A program made the translations under genes and the position numbers. The notes under the pieces are model-generated. The model had not been told where the DNA came from. It ran no database searches and was given only the letters and a program-made list of their open reading frames with translations. From Strongylocentrotus droebachiensis (lineage: Eukaryota > Echinodermata > Echinoidea > Camarodonta > Strongylocentrotidae), in the NCBI GenBank assembly GCA_035222895.1, contig JAVYIG010009963.1:1-64000 (forward strand): DNA of 64,000 nucleotides. Reading direction: 5' to 3'. Positions 13,701-23,324 of the stretch are shown one piece after another; positions within the stretch are counted from its first letter, which is position 1, and the number at the start of each line of letters is the position of its first letter.

Positions 13701-16700
13701 AGGTTATGGAATCATCAATATGATAAGAAATTTGGCCCAGTCTTGGTAAAATTAACAGCACTGTACACAGAAATATTATATCGGACCACACGAACATGTG
13801 GTATAAAAATCTGTCCCGATTTGTATGCTGTTACATGCCATATTTAGATTTATTAAGGCATTTGAAGAGCCATGCTTTTCAGGGAACATTTTTTATCTGA
13901 TGTTCTTCCAAACTTGCATAATAACAATGATAATGCTCACAAATTATTTTTCACCTCTTCCCAGGACTCAACCTTCTCTTTAGGTACCATGTTACAAATT
14001 ATTTTTAATTCACCTGTACAATTTTCCCCCCCTTCCTTTTGGAATGGATTTTAATCGTTCTACATATATTCATAATTATACTCATAAAAATGATGAAGTA
14101 CCTGTTCAAGGGCGGCGGCATAGCCATCGGGATTCATGGTGGGCATGATGTGGATTCGAGTGTTGTCTACAAGCCACTTAATGTCAGGATCCGTCTCATA
14201 GTTCTTACACAGGTACGGGATCAGCAGAAGAAGCATCTCACGACCTACGACCTCGTTGCCGTGCATGTTGCCGATGTACTTGAATTCAGGTTCACCTGTT
14301 ATGAAGAAAAAATGTGAAATAGATGTTCTGAATTAATATGAATATATTTTCATTGTGTAAACAAAATTAGTGGCAAATCCTTAAAGGTACTACAGGTGTA
14401 TTTCCCATTTGCAGGCTAAAAAATGAAAATGTTAATTCCTACGGCATTTGAAAGACAATATTAATTTAGAACATCCCTCAAAACAAAAGGGCTTGAAACT
14501 GGCTGTTAGTGGGAAAATAATGACCATTAGTTGTTAAATCGACTTAAGTGATTGCAATCACCTCAATAATAGTCTGATTTTCAGACCCTTTTACCAAATG
14601 CTTGTAAGTTTTGTGCTGCATAAAGATTCAATCAGTTTAATTTTGGCCATTACAAGTAGTGGGTTATTGATGTAGGCAAATGCTCATGTACCTGTTACAG
14701 CCCATTTTATGTACCGGTATGTTATTACTAAAGAAAAACAGATGTCAGTCAGTCACTCAATAGTGTCTGACAGTGAAGTCTAGAAGGTTAACTGGGGGGT
14801 GATTTACTAACAGCTAAAATCAATCCCAAATGAGATTAAATCGCTCTTAGGCTCAATATCACTCCTAAGAGCGATGTCGCTTTTAGGAACTAATTCATTA
14901 AGGCATTTGGGATTAATGCTAGCAGTGAAATCGCTATTATTAAGGCTGAGAGTGATCCGGATTGATCTTTAATAGCCTTACTTTTATTATATGCTATTTT
15001 TTGGTGCTATTTTGAACCCCCGTAAGTGATGCTTTCCTGGCATCTACTAACATCTACTAATACTGTGTGGGTCGATCTGGACACATCATGGCATTTTTGT
15101 ATGCACATCACATTTTCACTTGGCAGCCCATATCTTTCCACAACATCTTGGTCTTCCTCTTCTTCTCAATAGGGACTTTTAGATTTGCGTGGATGTGGAC
15201 ATGGACGTGGACGTGTTACATTCTTTTAAGGCAATGGCAGTCACATGGGACGTCCTTTTGAGCACTGGCAGTGCCTCAAAAGGAGGTCACACGTTGCAGT
15301 CCACGTTCTCGTTGTGCAAATCTAAAAGTCCCTAATATTGATTTACTGGTCGAGGTTCATTATTTGCTGGTCATTTGAAATCACCAGATTTCAGGTGGTT
15401 TACACTTTTCACAACGAAAAACTTCTCCATGACCATGTTTCTGCCCTTGTGCGATCGCCGCCAGCTCCAACAGATATGAGGCGGCAGCATGCACACACGT
15501 ACCGGTACTAACGGCGCAGTAGGCCTATAACCACTGCTGACGGCGGCACTAAACTGCGAGCTGAATCGGTAATAATACTCATAGAACAAGAAATCTTGCA
15601 CGCTAATCTAAGTTCCGTTTCATTGGTTTAAGGTTTGAAAATTGAAACTCAATATTGTGTTAAAGTTATAACAGAAAAGATAATCTTTATTTTATAATTC
15701 CACGGGGCCATTTTTTAATTTTGCAATCGCCCCCGTGAGCAACCTGACGGGGGCGATTATGTAGCTCACGGGGGCGAATCGCCCACCGCCCCCGTGTATT
15801 TTGAGCGCTGGTGAAATGATAACTAATATCTGATTGATACATGTCTGTGAACACCCAATCACACACATGGGACTGAGAAAAAAAAGTATCTGCACATGAC
15901 AAAGACACCTAAGCTAAGTTATTTTATTGCCATATGGTATAACGAAAAGTCATGTGAAGGACAATATCCTGATGTAAGGTACAGTACTTCTATTTCGCTA
16001 CAGCTGTCTTCCTCATGGCAGTTTAGCATGCCATCTGTAGGTAGGGAGGCCAATGCCCGGGCGTAAGGCTTCTACGCCTACGATTTGTGCGCTCGTCGTC
16101 CAAGTCAGAAAATTTGCAGAAGAAAAAAAAAGGGGGAAAAAAAGAAAACAAATATCTATGGAATAAAATCTATAACAAATACACAATTGTACACTCCACA
16201 ACATACCTATAATCACGGATCTGTAATGATCTTTCACCATTTGTTGACGATCTTGCAGATTTTGACGTATTTGAATCCAATAATTCTGTTAGCAGACGAA
16301 CATTAACGCGCACATAAGGGAAACTAGAGGGGTCCTAGAGGGCGCGGAGGTTAGCTCACTAAAATCCTTCTCAATGGCAGAAGGTAGACCCTAAAAATAT
16401 GGAATCCGTTTTAAATGAAAGAACTTTTGATAGAGATTAACATATCAGATGTGCAGAAATGTCACTTTTAACAACTAAAAAATATAACGAAAAAAGATTA
16501 TATCTTTTTTAATTGCAGATTTTTAAAAACTGCACATTCGAAGGTAGATAGAGTACGATGTTTTTGTCAATCTTGCGTTGGTTTGAGGCCGATAGCTACA
16601 GCCATCTCAAATTGAGAAGGGAAACTGTGAACAGAGATGTCATTGTTCCAGCCCCAAATAGAGATCTTGCGACATCATAATATGAATATGTATGAGCTCC

Positions 16701-16943
16701 GGTCAGAACGCCCACCGAACAAATTTGGCTAGTCTCACACACAGTACCTTATTCTCACAGCACGAGACTCGAATGCCGAGCTCGTACAGTAAGTCATATA
16801 TGAAAAATGTTTTAAAAAGATATTTCAGTAAAAAAATGTCTACATGAGCAGTCTATACTCCAATTGAGAAGTTAGGATGGAAAGATATGATTGGATGATG
16901 TGATTGTGAGTGCGTGATAAATGGTTAGTTGTCGCGTACAGCT

Positions 16944-16985
<42 letters not shown>

Positions 16986-19902
16986 GAGAGATCCAGGTAC
17001 TACGTATACGTAGTACGTACGTATGTGCGATATGCATGTATATGTGGTAGTATCATGTGTAGCGCTGTGAGTGTGAGCTGCATGGATTATACATGGATTA
17101 TGGAGGTCGTTCTTGTTGATTGTACAGTAGATCTCCGACTGAAATCGTAAGGAATACTCATAAGGAAATCAAGTTATTGGAATACCAATCAAAGGTAAAT
17201 ATTAATGAATTAGATTTAGATCTAGTTCTCTCTTCTTTTTTTACTCGTAGATGTACTGTAGTAGTCGTACATACGTTGATGGTTCAAATTCTTCGATTTC
17301 AACTTCAGCCTGTATTGCGGCTTGCCTGGTTGAAGTGGTTCGGTGTGTGCGACCGATTCAAGGCTAGCCGGATGATGAATGTACTTTCGCGCGAAGCTTT
17401 GAACTTGTTGTTCGGGCAATGACACGCCTATTCCCTCGGGCCTGTCTAATTCTCGACGTAATTTTCGGGGACATGAAATTGATCGTTTCAAGGCTCTTGC
17501 GTACGGCCAGGCGTAGAAGGAAAGGCATAGAAAAGAGCTGGATATCTCCTGTTTTATGGAAATTCTGGAGTCGGCAGATGGGTGAGTTGTCTTAGTGAAA
17601 GAAAATCCTTTGGTTTAATGTTTGTTTTATTATAAACAAATTTGTAATTAAAAAGTTAGATTTGGGCATTGGCCTCCCTACTATAGGGGAACAAGACTTT
17701 GGCCTTCAAAAATAATTCCCCCATTTGGCATTTCTTCCAAGCATTTCATGATTCATGCTTGCATTTTTTTTAAACGAATTAAACAAAAAATTGAATTGAA
17801 ACAACATCATCACACATCATCAAGTAAACAATTGACTTGCTTGCACTATGCAACTTATTTTGTGTACCGGTACTGACAGTTCATACCAAACAGACGGTTG
17901 CAATCTGTAACATCAGAACTTGGTCAAGCCAAAAATCTGATAAGAGAACTGACCATTAGATTTGGAAATCACCACTAAGCAACCTAAAAAAAAGGTAATA
18001 TAAGTAGATGTCATTCATATACCGGTAAACAGTTTTGAACTTTGACAAAACTCAGTACTTTAGGGAAAATTATAATTATTTGGAGCATCTTCAGTGGCCA
18101 AAAAATGACCCCTTGTTAAGTGGATGGTCCAAGACCAAATATTATTAAATCAACAAGTTGTCATCTTCAAGCTAGCATCAATCCACAACATCAAAATTTA
18201 TCACAGTTCTTACTTTGTACAAAGGTTTAGCCCAGTTAGATAGAACTTTATTCCTCCAACGCCAAAATGGCATCTTCTCTTCCAAGGCCAAGGGTTACAA
18301 CATGAAAGTTTATAAATCAAAGTAATTATGTATAATTAAATGGAGATGTCATCAGTTTCCATGTGCAGAGTCCTAATTCACTGACACTAGACCTGGTGAA
18401 AATACCATTAAATGTGTGTACAAGTCTCGCACTAATTGATATATTTGTTAAATTAGTTTATCTATTGGGATGTGATAGATAAAATGCATGTGTCGCGCAT
18501 GTGTGCGTAGTCCCATATACATCTTTCTGTGTACGGTGCTTGTAACTTTACCAAGACTGGGCCAAATTGTTATCATTTTGATGATTCCAGAACCTTGCAG
18601 TACACACCAATACTTATATCTGCTAGATGATCAACCTTTTCTGATCGATTCCACAACGTTTCTTTCACAATGCAATCGCATGACCAGAACTGATCTTTAT
18701 CTTGAACAGTTTTCAATTTCCCCTACTGATACCAATAGCTGAATCAGCACCATGTCTAGTCCACAGCCTGGACCGTTTCTGTGTCGCGCGCCCAATCAGC
18801 TGAGCAAATAACACACCCTCAATGCTGAATCGGAGACAGTAGTCCTTGCCTCTCATTCTGTTTCGACGGTTGGTTTGGTGGATCGCGCAATGGGTGAGAC
18901 TGGAGACACCACGCTGTGTGTAGGATGCGTGTGATTGAAGGATACAAATATATAAAAAAAGACAGAATCTGGACTACACCATGTCATAAGTACACAGTTG
19001 CAGATCTCTGAAAGTGGCAGAGGAGGATCGAAGAAGAAATAGCAATGAGAAGTAAAGAAATAGTGAGAGAAAATATGAAGAAGCATAAGTATTATTATTA
19101 AGTGAGAGGAATATGATGGTGATGAAGAAGTGAGAAGAAAGATGAAGAAGAAAATATAAGAATTGAGAAGAGGGATGAAGAAGCTTTGAGAAGAAGCTTT
19201 GACAAGAAAGATGATGAAAAACTACATGTAGAATCTAGTCATAATACCAATGATGAGCAACAAAAGGAACCCGAAATTAGGAATATCACAAATCCGAGTG
19301 CATGACAGCATGACCTTCAAATTTGTCAATAAAAGTTCAACTTCGCGACTTATAATATAGCGTGTATAAAACAATGAAACTACATGTATATATAGATCTA
19401 TCATATGTTATGTTTACCAGAATTATCAGATATTTTGATAACCCATACATCTTTTCTTTAACACTTTTTCTAAGGGAGTTAATTCTAGTAATTTTGGGTA
19501 ATTCTTTTTTTGTTTATATGTAACATGGACTTGCCATGCCTATGGAGATGGAGTCTAAATAAACAAAAAATCATTCATTGATCAGTTGATCAGTTGATGA
19601 TTGATAATTTTATTTGCATTGTAGATACATGTAATCAACTTACCAACTTCATGTTTACCAGGATTATCAGATATTTCGATAACCCATAAATCCTCTTCTT
19701 CAACACTTTCTCCAGCGGAATAAATCCTTGTAATTTCGGGGCATTCTTCGTTTGTGTCTCTCAATATCTGATAAAGAGCCTCCTGATCATGATGTTCCCA
19801 TTGATAGTCTGATCCGGGGAACTCGCTTGCCGCTGTTATCGGCTCTCCCAAAACCAACGAAAAAAATGGCAAGACTGCCAATAAGGCCAATAATAAGGTC
19901 AT
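4519..19902 (-). CDS. CPE-like: Carboxypeptidase E-like secreted metallocarboxypeptidase (7 exons, complete)
   Basis: Seven exons join in frame: 19644-19902, 14102-14295, 11780-11953, 11125-11419, 8510-8652, 7779-7908 and 4519-4745 (1422 nt, 473 residues). The M14 N/E family removes C-terminal Lys or Arg from peptides in the secretory pathway or outside the cell. A signal peptide covers about residues 1-19. The zinc motif is HGNE (H98, E101) with third ligand H233 in NLHGG; NRNF (N173, R174) binds the substrate carboxylate; the general base is E325 in TIELSC. Residues about 357-440 form the transthyretin-like domain that distinguishes N/E from pancreatic enzymes. MSDPNR and [12 protein letters not shown] match vertebrate CPE/CPN/CPM closely, and length equals CPE (about 476). 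The C-terminus lacks the basic amphipathic helix of vertebrate CPE and any GPI signal. It is divergently oriented to the STPG2-like gene. It could be co-orthologous to CPE and CPN1. Confidence 0.93.
4797..4908. mobile_element. Short foldback element (family G)
   Basis: TAACTACCATGGAAACCTTG, GATTGGCTGTTGAGCC and TACCATCAATGGTAAGTTTT match a second copy at about 31724-31880. It ends directly against a family B element. Confidence 0.55.
4909..5199. mobile_element. Foldback MITE, family B (~290 bp)
   Basis: The left arm GAGTGTTTCACAAACACTAA and AGTTGGACTTAACTATGG is mirrored by the right arm CCAACTTAAAGTCGACCTTA and TTTGTGAAACACCC. Other copies lie at 27532-27822, 30026-30317 and (diverged) 36832-37140. 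Confidence 0.8.
5451..6867. mobile_element. Composite repeat element with terminal inverted repeats and two internal tandem arrays
   Basis: The ends are inverted copies of GTCTCGCCTGCRTARC (5451 and 6867). Inside are about five ~150-170 bp units built on GCATAAATTACCAT and ACCAAATCAAAATCGGTC (5620-6360), then two ~190 bp units with TGACCTTTGACCTTGAC cores (6376-6765), then a GCC/GTC trinucleotide run (6773-6825). No coding frame was seen, so it would be non-autonomous. Confidence 0.7.
7211..7233. repeat. Poly-G run (23 G)
   Basis: Homopolymer in intron 6 of the carboxypeptidase gene. Length is uncertain because such runs are error-prone. Confidence 0.85.
7363..7750 (+). mobile_element. Dispersed element, family D (~390 bp)
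   Basis: It starts TTTAAAGGGATTGGGTAACT and ends TTAAACGATGCCTTTAA, short inverted ends. It matches 43950-44329 and a truncated copy at 38038-38338, both inverted. Its end is 28 nt from the donor of carboxypeptidase exon 6. Confidence 0.7.
7779..7908 (-). CDS. Carboxypeptidase exon 6 (start of transthyretin-like domain)
   Basis: Acceptor TCCAAAG and donor ACGG|GTAAG bound 130 nt. It encodes [20 protein letters not shown], the first strands of the transthyretin-like domain. The following loop ([20 protein letters not shown]) is several residues longer than in human CPE as I recall it. An alternative acceptor CACAG sits 9 nt inside. Phase 0 in, phase 1 out. Confidence 0.9.
8225..8495. repeat. 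GAACT-type pentanucleotide satellite
   Basis: Degenerate repeats of CTGAA and ACTGAACTGACCAGA fill most of intron 5 of the carboxypeptidase gene. Confidence 0.8.
8510..8652 (-). CDS. Carboxypeptidase exon 5 (catalytic glutamate)
   Basis: Acceptor TTCTCAG and donor CAG|GTAATATG bound 143 nt. It encodes [21 protein letters not shown] and [12 protein letters not shown], carrying general base E325 and the last helix of the catalytic domain. Phase 1 in, phase 0 out. Confidence 0.95.
8744..8770. repeat. C-rich homopolymer run
   Basis: C13 T C10-type tract in intron 4, followed by an A-rich stretch and short repeats of AATTAGGGAAA (8850-8905). Confidence 0.8.
9127..9270. repeat. Degenerate TTAGGG-like repeat
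   Basis: A stretch of GGTTTAGGGTTATG, TTTAGGCTAGGGTC and GGTTAGAGTT hexamer-like units resembling decayed telomeric repeats. The antisense Asn/Pro frame is a by-product. Confidence 0.55.
9310..9495 (+). mobile_element. Dispersed element, family E
   Basis: GTAGCTACTTGCACCCTCTA, CCCCGTGATCCCC and TTATGTTAATTAAGAGCTGA recur at 42083-42293 and, inverted, at 42575-42790. Complete copies end with TTTAAAGGC-like inverted ends. Confidence 0.65.
9668..10600. repeat. Three tandem ~265-280 bp repeats
   Basis: Each unit has TTGAGGTGGTTTACACC, TCTGAACAGG..TAGGGATTC, GAGATCTAATAAAACAGAG and GTCAATTGGATTCTTCTTC. The middle unit is interrupted by a family A element at 9988-10139. Confidence 0.85.
9988..10139. 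mobile_element. Palindromic MITE, family A (~150 bp)
   Basis: Arms GGACCCGTTTCACAAAGCC and TTTGTGAAACATCCCCTGG flank AATGACAAATGACAAAAGTC and its mirror. Other copies lie at 26447-26600, 51434-51592, 51941-52090 and 56427-56538. The neighbouring tandem unit preserves the empty site. Confidence 0.85.
11125..11419 (-). CDS. Carboxypeptidase exon 4 (third zinc ligand)
   Basis: Acceptor CGTCAG and donor GGAG|GTAAG bound 295 nt, phase 0 in and phase 1 out. [20 protein letters not shown] leads into [14 protein letters not shown], where H233 is the third zinc ligand. [13 protein letters not shown] and [14 protein letters not shown] follow and are closest to vertebrate CPE and CPM. Confidence 0.95.
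11490..11625. repeat. GAT/AAT trinucleotide-rich simple sequence
   Basis: Low-complexity GATGAT, AATAAT and GAAGAAGAA runs between carboxypeptidase exons 3 and 4. Confidence 0.7.
11780..11953 (-). CDS. Carboxypeptidase exon 3 (NRNF substrate-binding motif)
   Basis: Acceptor AATAAG and donor CAG|GTAGGAA bound 58 codons, phase 0 at both ends. It encodes [20 protein letters not shown], the N/E signature around the residues that bind the substrate C-terminal carboxylate (N173, R174). Confidence 0.94.
13593..13983 (+). mobile_element. Dispersed element, family C (~390 bp)
   Basis: Inverted ends GATAAAGTTGAGTTC and GGACTCAACCTTCTCTTTA. The core has GATCAGAAAAGGTTCATCAT, ACTGCAAGGTTATGGAATCA and TTTGGCCCAGTCTTGGTAAA. 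Related copies lie at 18480-18720, 52456-52873, 55480-55690 and 61873-62288. Confidence 0.75.
14102..14295 (-). CDS. Carboxypeptidase exon 2 (HGNE zinc motif)
   Basis: Acceptor CATAACAG and donor CAG|GTACTTC bound 194 nt. It encodes [20 protein letters not shown], carrying zinc ligands H98 and E101, and [14 protein letters not shown]. The first two bases complete a glycine codon split with exon 1; the exon ends in phase 0. Confidence 0.95.
14372..14785 (+). mobile_element. Dispersed element, family F (~410 bp)
   Basis: TTAAAGGTACTACAGGTG at the left and GTCACTCAATAGTGTCTGAC at the right. It is nearly collinear with the inverted copy at 39285-39685. Confidence 0.75.
14816..14990. mobile_element. 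Foldback element with an inner 12-bp perfect stem
   Basis: ATCGCTCTTAGG and CCTAAGAGCGAT form a perfect stem near 14849-14885, inside outer arms ATCAATCCCAAAT and ATTTGGGATTAAT. Confidence 0.6.
15170..15334. mobile_element. 165-bp MITE with ~19-bp terminal inverted repeats
   Basis: TAGGGACTTTTAGATTTGC at the left is exactly inverted as GCAAATCTAAAAGTCCCTA at the right. The interior has GTGGACATGGACGTGGACG repeats. Confidence 0.8.
15727..15797. repeat. GC-rich inverted repeat cluster (GCCCCCGTG units)
   Basis: ATCGCCCCCGTGAGC is inverted as GCTCACGGGGGCGAAT, with further CCGCCCCCGTG and ACGGGGGCGATT copies. It is a strong hairpin in an AT-rich intron. Confidence 0.7.
16944..16992. repeat. 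AG dinucleotide tract
   Basis: (AG)n of about 48 bp in intron 1 of the carboxypeptidase gene. Confidence 0.9.
16997..17016. repeat. 20-bp perfect palindrome
   Basis: GTACTACGTATACGTAGTAC equals its own reverse complement and sits 4 bp from the AG tract. Confidence 0.9.
18480..18720 (-). mobile_element. Dispersed element, family C (inverted copy)
   Basis: TGTGTAGTCCCATATACATC-type start, then ACTGGGCCAAATTG, GAACCTTGCAGTACACACCA and CACAATGCAATCGCATGACC, the reverse complement of the copy at 61873-62288. Confidence 0.7.
19409..19515 (-). pseudogene. Decayed duplicate of carboxypeptidase exon 1 (3' part)
   Basis: This stretch aligns with exon 1 at 19650-19757, about 241 bp away in the same orientation. 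On the minus strand it keeps TATGGGTTATC and ATATCTGATAATTCTGG, matching the codons for [12 protein letters not shown] one-base deletion shifts the frame and the splice donor is lost, so it is not a working exon. Confidence 0.8.
19644..19902 (-). CDS. Carboxypeptidase exon 1 (signal peptide and start of catalytic domain)
   Basis: ATG at 19900-19902 opens [21 protein letters not shown], a classic signal peptide. The frame stays open 30 nt further up without an ATG, so this start is preferred. [13 protein letters not shown] and [20 protein letters not shown] match the family N-terminus. The exon ends in phase 1 at GAAGTTG|GTAAGTTG. A TTCACAG 13 nt above the ATG could be an acceptor for a 5' UTR intron. 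Confidence 0.92.
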
Positions 19903-19979
19903 TGTGAAGGACCTGTGAACGATTAGAAACAACAGTGATGGTGATTGAAAGCGACAATGATTTTAAAAGAATGATTTAC

Positions 19980-20170
19980 ACTAACAGCTGCTTCTGAGGA
20001 ACGAAGGTCGTGTCCCGTGTGTACAAATAAAATGTGATTACTGCGGGAATGCAGTTGCGCAGTACGATCGCGATACGAGCGCTAGCTAGGCCGACGGCGC
20101 CGCGGTGGAGCAGTGCTGTACGGTGGTACGAAAATGAGATGCTAAATTAATGCTGACGTACGTACCTACT
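19980..20170 (-). promoter_or_regulatory. CpG-rich stretch upstream of the carboxypeptidase gene
   Basis: Clustered CpGs (GCGCAGTACGATCGCGATAC and GGCCGACGGCGCCGCGG) lie 80-270 bp above the ATG in an otherwise AT-rich region. This may be the core promoter. No TATA box is certain. Confidence 0.35.
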
Positions 20171-21084
20171 TGCGTCAGAAATGTTGTAGTCTGTTTCAAT
20201 ACATTTATAATATGTATTAATAATACAAATGACACTGCCATTTTATTTGTTGTATTATTACTACTACTATTACTTTGAAAATATATTATGATTTTATTAA
20301 AGAATATTTACGGCTTACATTGGGCTTAGATACACTGGATATCTGTTTTTGGATCATTAATTTTATATATCTAGCCTTTTGAAAGACAAGTTGTTGTAGT
20401 CTGTATTCGGAGTCTGTATCTGCAACAATAACAATAACATCCTAAATTCGGAGCCTGAAATTCGATTAGAATTGATCAGACGGTTTATTGATTAAGAACA
20501 AAATACAAAAAAATAGCAGCTATGATGCGCGGCTGACACGAATTAAATTGATAAAGATGAATCAAAATAAATTATCTCCATCATTGCGTCGTGACTCGAT
20601 AGTCAAGAATAGTTTAAACTAAGAAGATACGAATCTGAGTGTCTTGTAATAATAATAATCTGGATTTATCTTTCTATATAGCGCTATTATTACCCGGGTC
20701 ATCGTCATTCACGCACAATGTGCACCTTCTCCACTCACCGGGAAGTATTCCTACCATTATTATGGTTACGGAGAGGGCATATGGCAATTAGGCCTACTAA
20801 CACCTAACACCTACTAACTGCCTTCTTTGGAGCAGTTCAAGGTGGCTCTTGAAACAATTTAGTTCCCTTTTCAGGAACTGTACTGCATAGAGCTGTATAA
20901 AACAACTCTATGCTTTAATTACCCTCATCTAGATGCTGAACAGGCGTTGATGAGTATCACCTTGATAGAAGTAGAAGTAGAACACCGTGAAGCCTTCACC
21001 CTATTCCAGGTCCCAAGTTTCTCTCCTGGATATGGAGTGGCAAATGTACAGTATATGGTACCGAATTAGCTGTGACATCATACA

Positions 21085-21435
21085 AATCTATTTTTAGAAT
21101 TTCAACTTATACTTCATTTTCCGAAAGAGCATCAAAAATGATGTCCAAATGTCGAAAACCAAGTTGAATATGGCTGAGATAGATATAACCATTCGAATAA
21201 ATAAATTTCAATAGGAAATCACTGTTATTTTTCTCTGGTTCGTAATGTTATGAATATGAACCAAAGCAAAAATGACAGTGATTTCCTATTGAAATCTATT
21301 TGGGATGGTCATATCTCAGCCAACACTTATCATAATCAAATGGTTTTCAACTTTTGGACTTTATTTTGATGCTCTGTGGGAAAATGAAGTTCATATTTGG
21401 AGACTCTAAAAATAGTTTTTGAATGACGTGACACT
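21085..21435. mobile_element. Foldback element, family I (~350 bp)
   Basis: The left arm (AATTTCAACTTATACTTCATTT and GAGCATCAAAAATGATG) is inverted on the right. The centre mirrors AATAGGAAATCACTGT and ACAGTGATTTCCTATT. A partial copy is at 26747-26940. Confidence 0.75.
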
Positions 21436-21819
21436 TGTCTTGACCCACTCTTATCCTATATAGGACAAAGTTCAGAATTTTCGAAATTGGCAACTCTGAG
21501 ACCGTGAGACGTATCTTGCGACCTCCATGCAGCCTCCCATCCTTAATCAGAAGTTTCATTTTCCCTTAAGAAAACTTTCAATCGTACATACCGCCCTTCT
21601 GAAATATCAATTATTGCAAATATATTTCTATACAACCTTTAGACAATGATCTATTCCGTCATCAATAACAAAGAAAAAGAAAGTTTATAAATATTCTCCT
21701 TCGATATCAAAACCAACTATATCAAATTGGAACCATATTAAAGACAATAGTGATGTCATATAACAAAAGGGGGAACTCTCCTTTGGAGGCTATTATTTTC
21801 TGTTTAAAAAAATACCCCC

Positions 21820-21867
21820 TCTCTCTCTTTCTCTTCTCTCTTTCTCTTCTCTCTCTCTCTCTCTTTT

Positions 21868-21943
<76 letters not shown>

Positions 21944-21944
21944 T
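21820..21944. repeat. CT microsatellite (~125 bp)
   Basis: (CT)n with TTTCT interruptions on the plus strand. Long Ser/Leu and Arg/Glu frames over it are artefacts. Confidence 0.92.
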
Positions 21945-22378
21945 TCTCCATCTCCCTCCCAAAATAAAATAACAGAACAAACAAAAACATTCAATAAAAA
22001 AAAATAACAGCAATAAAATATAACAAATATAACAAAACTGTAAGGGTTTAAACATGGAGTTACTAGTAACTCCATGGTTTAAAGAAATGTTTTCATAATT
22101 TTGTTTGAGGTAACCCGCCTCCCTCGCCCTACAAAAATAGTGGGATACAATAAAATTGTTTTGTTTTACATGCAAAGAAAGGGACAAAAAAAATCTATTA
22201 CGGTTCGGCATCCTATATAAATGCAGCCATGACAGTCATTCAAAACCACACAAAACATGTAATTACCTTATATATAAGAAAAGAGACTGGTAATAGTACA
22301 TTACTAAACATTACATCATAAAATGAATGGTTTTAGGATCCCTTTAGAAGCTAAGCTTGGGAGCGGGGCCTAATATTA

Positions 22379-22566
22379 TCAGGGGCGGATCTAGCTTTTT
22401 GCCAACTGGGGGGGGGGGGGGGGGGGGGGGTGACCCATGCAGTGGCGGATCCATAATTTTTCAAAAATAGCGCCGTTTTACTGATTTACTTTTTTTTTCT
22501 CACTTGGCCGCTCAGGAGGGGGGTTAAACTGCCGAAACTCCCCCTCCCCTATAGATCCGCCCCTGA
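22379..22566. mobile_element. MITE with CAGGGGCGGATC ends and a 23-G run
   Basis: CAGGGGCGGATC is inverted as GATCCGCCCCTG. Near-matching AT-rich flanks (AATATTAT and AATATATTAT) suggest a roughly 8-bp target duplication as in hAT elements. The G run spans 22408-22430. Confidence 0.65.
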
Positions 22567-22689
22567 ATATATTATAGTCAACAAAATACATACATGATGG
22601 CAAGTATAGTCACGGATTCAGGTTTTTAGGACTTTTGCAACCCCCTTCAAAAGAATTGTTTTCACCACCTATTATTTTTTTGGTCATTT

Positions 22690-23212
22690 ACTACTATATT
22701 TTTTACATCAGACTGCCTAGGTTTTCGACTTCTCATATATTCTTTGAGCAGAGTATGACATCGTCTCAGAAACCGTGAAACTGAAGTCTGCACTGCAGAC
22801 TACGAAAAGACGCCTAGCTCCATAGCACCAACGAGCAACAACCAGCTTAGCAACGCCCTCGCGACAGCCAGCTGCTCGTGTAAACATCAATGGGCAAATC
22901 ACGCGGGCACCTATACTGTGTACGTTACGTATCGGGCATATGAGTTCTAGGAAGAAGAGGCCGAGGGCAAAATATTAAGCAAAAATATCGTCGAAGTTTC
23001 TGCAAACCGAACTCCAAGGAGAAAAATGAAACACCCCAGTGGATAGAACTTACTCTAAACAACATAATTACGGATCAGAAGAACTAAGTGAAATCAAGAC
23101 TGATAATTTTGAGCATAAATTTGAGAAACAAGTTTGTTTGCAAGCGTTCATTCGTGGGCGTGTATTTCTGGTGGAGAATATTTCATATTGAAAAACTCTT
23201 TACAATTACATC
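22690..23212 (+). promoter_or_regulatory. Upstream region of the STPG2-like gene
   Basis: A moderately CpG-containing 5' flank. GAGCAAC and TTAGCAACG (22835-22860) resemble RFX X-box half sites used by ciliary genes, but no full X-box is present. Promoter placement rests on position only. Confidence 0.25.
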
Positions 23213-23324
23213 ATGTATGATCGGGCCCCAAGAGCTTTGACAGAAGGAGCACAAGCAACTGGACCTTTTGTTGGACCAGGTGCTTATGATGCCTTTCAAC
23301 CAGCCCGTGCCAAGATCAAAGCAG
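23213..23324 (+). CDS. STPG2-like exon 1
   Basis: ATG at 23213 begins MYDRAPRALTEGAQATGPFV followed by the first repeat GPGAYDAF. The exon ends in phase 1 at GCAG|GTGAGA. The start is supported by agreement with the vertebrate STPG2 N-terminus (MYDRAPR). Confidence 0.9.

Noticed and set aside
17222..17491. 89-codon minus-strand basic frame
   Set aside because: No family resemblance and no supporting exon structure; left as unexplained intronic sequence.
21722..22211. Arg/Glu and Ser/Leu repeat open frames
   Set aside because: They translate a (CT)n microsatellite.
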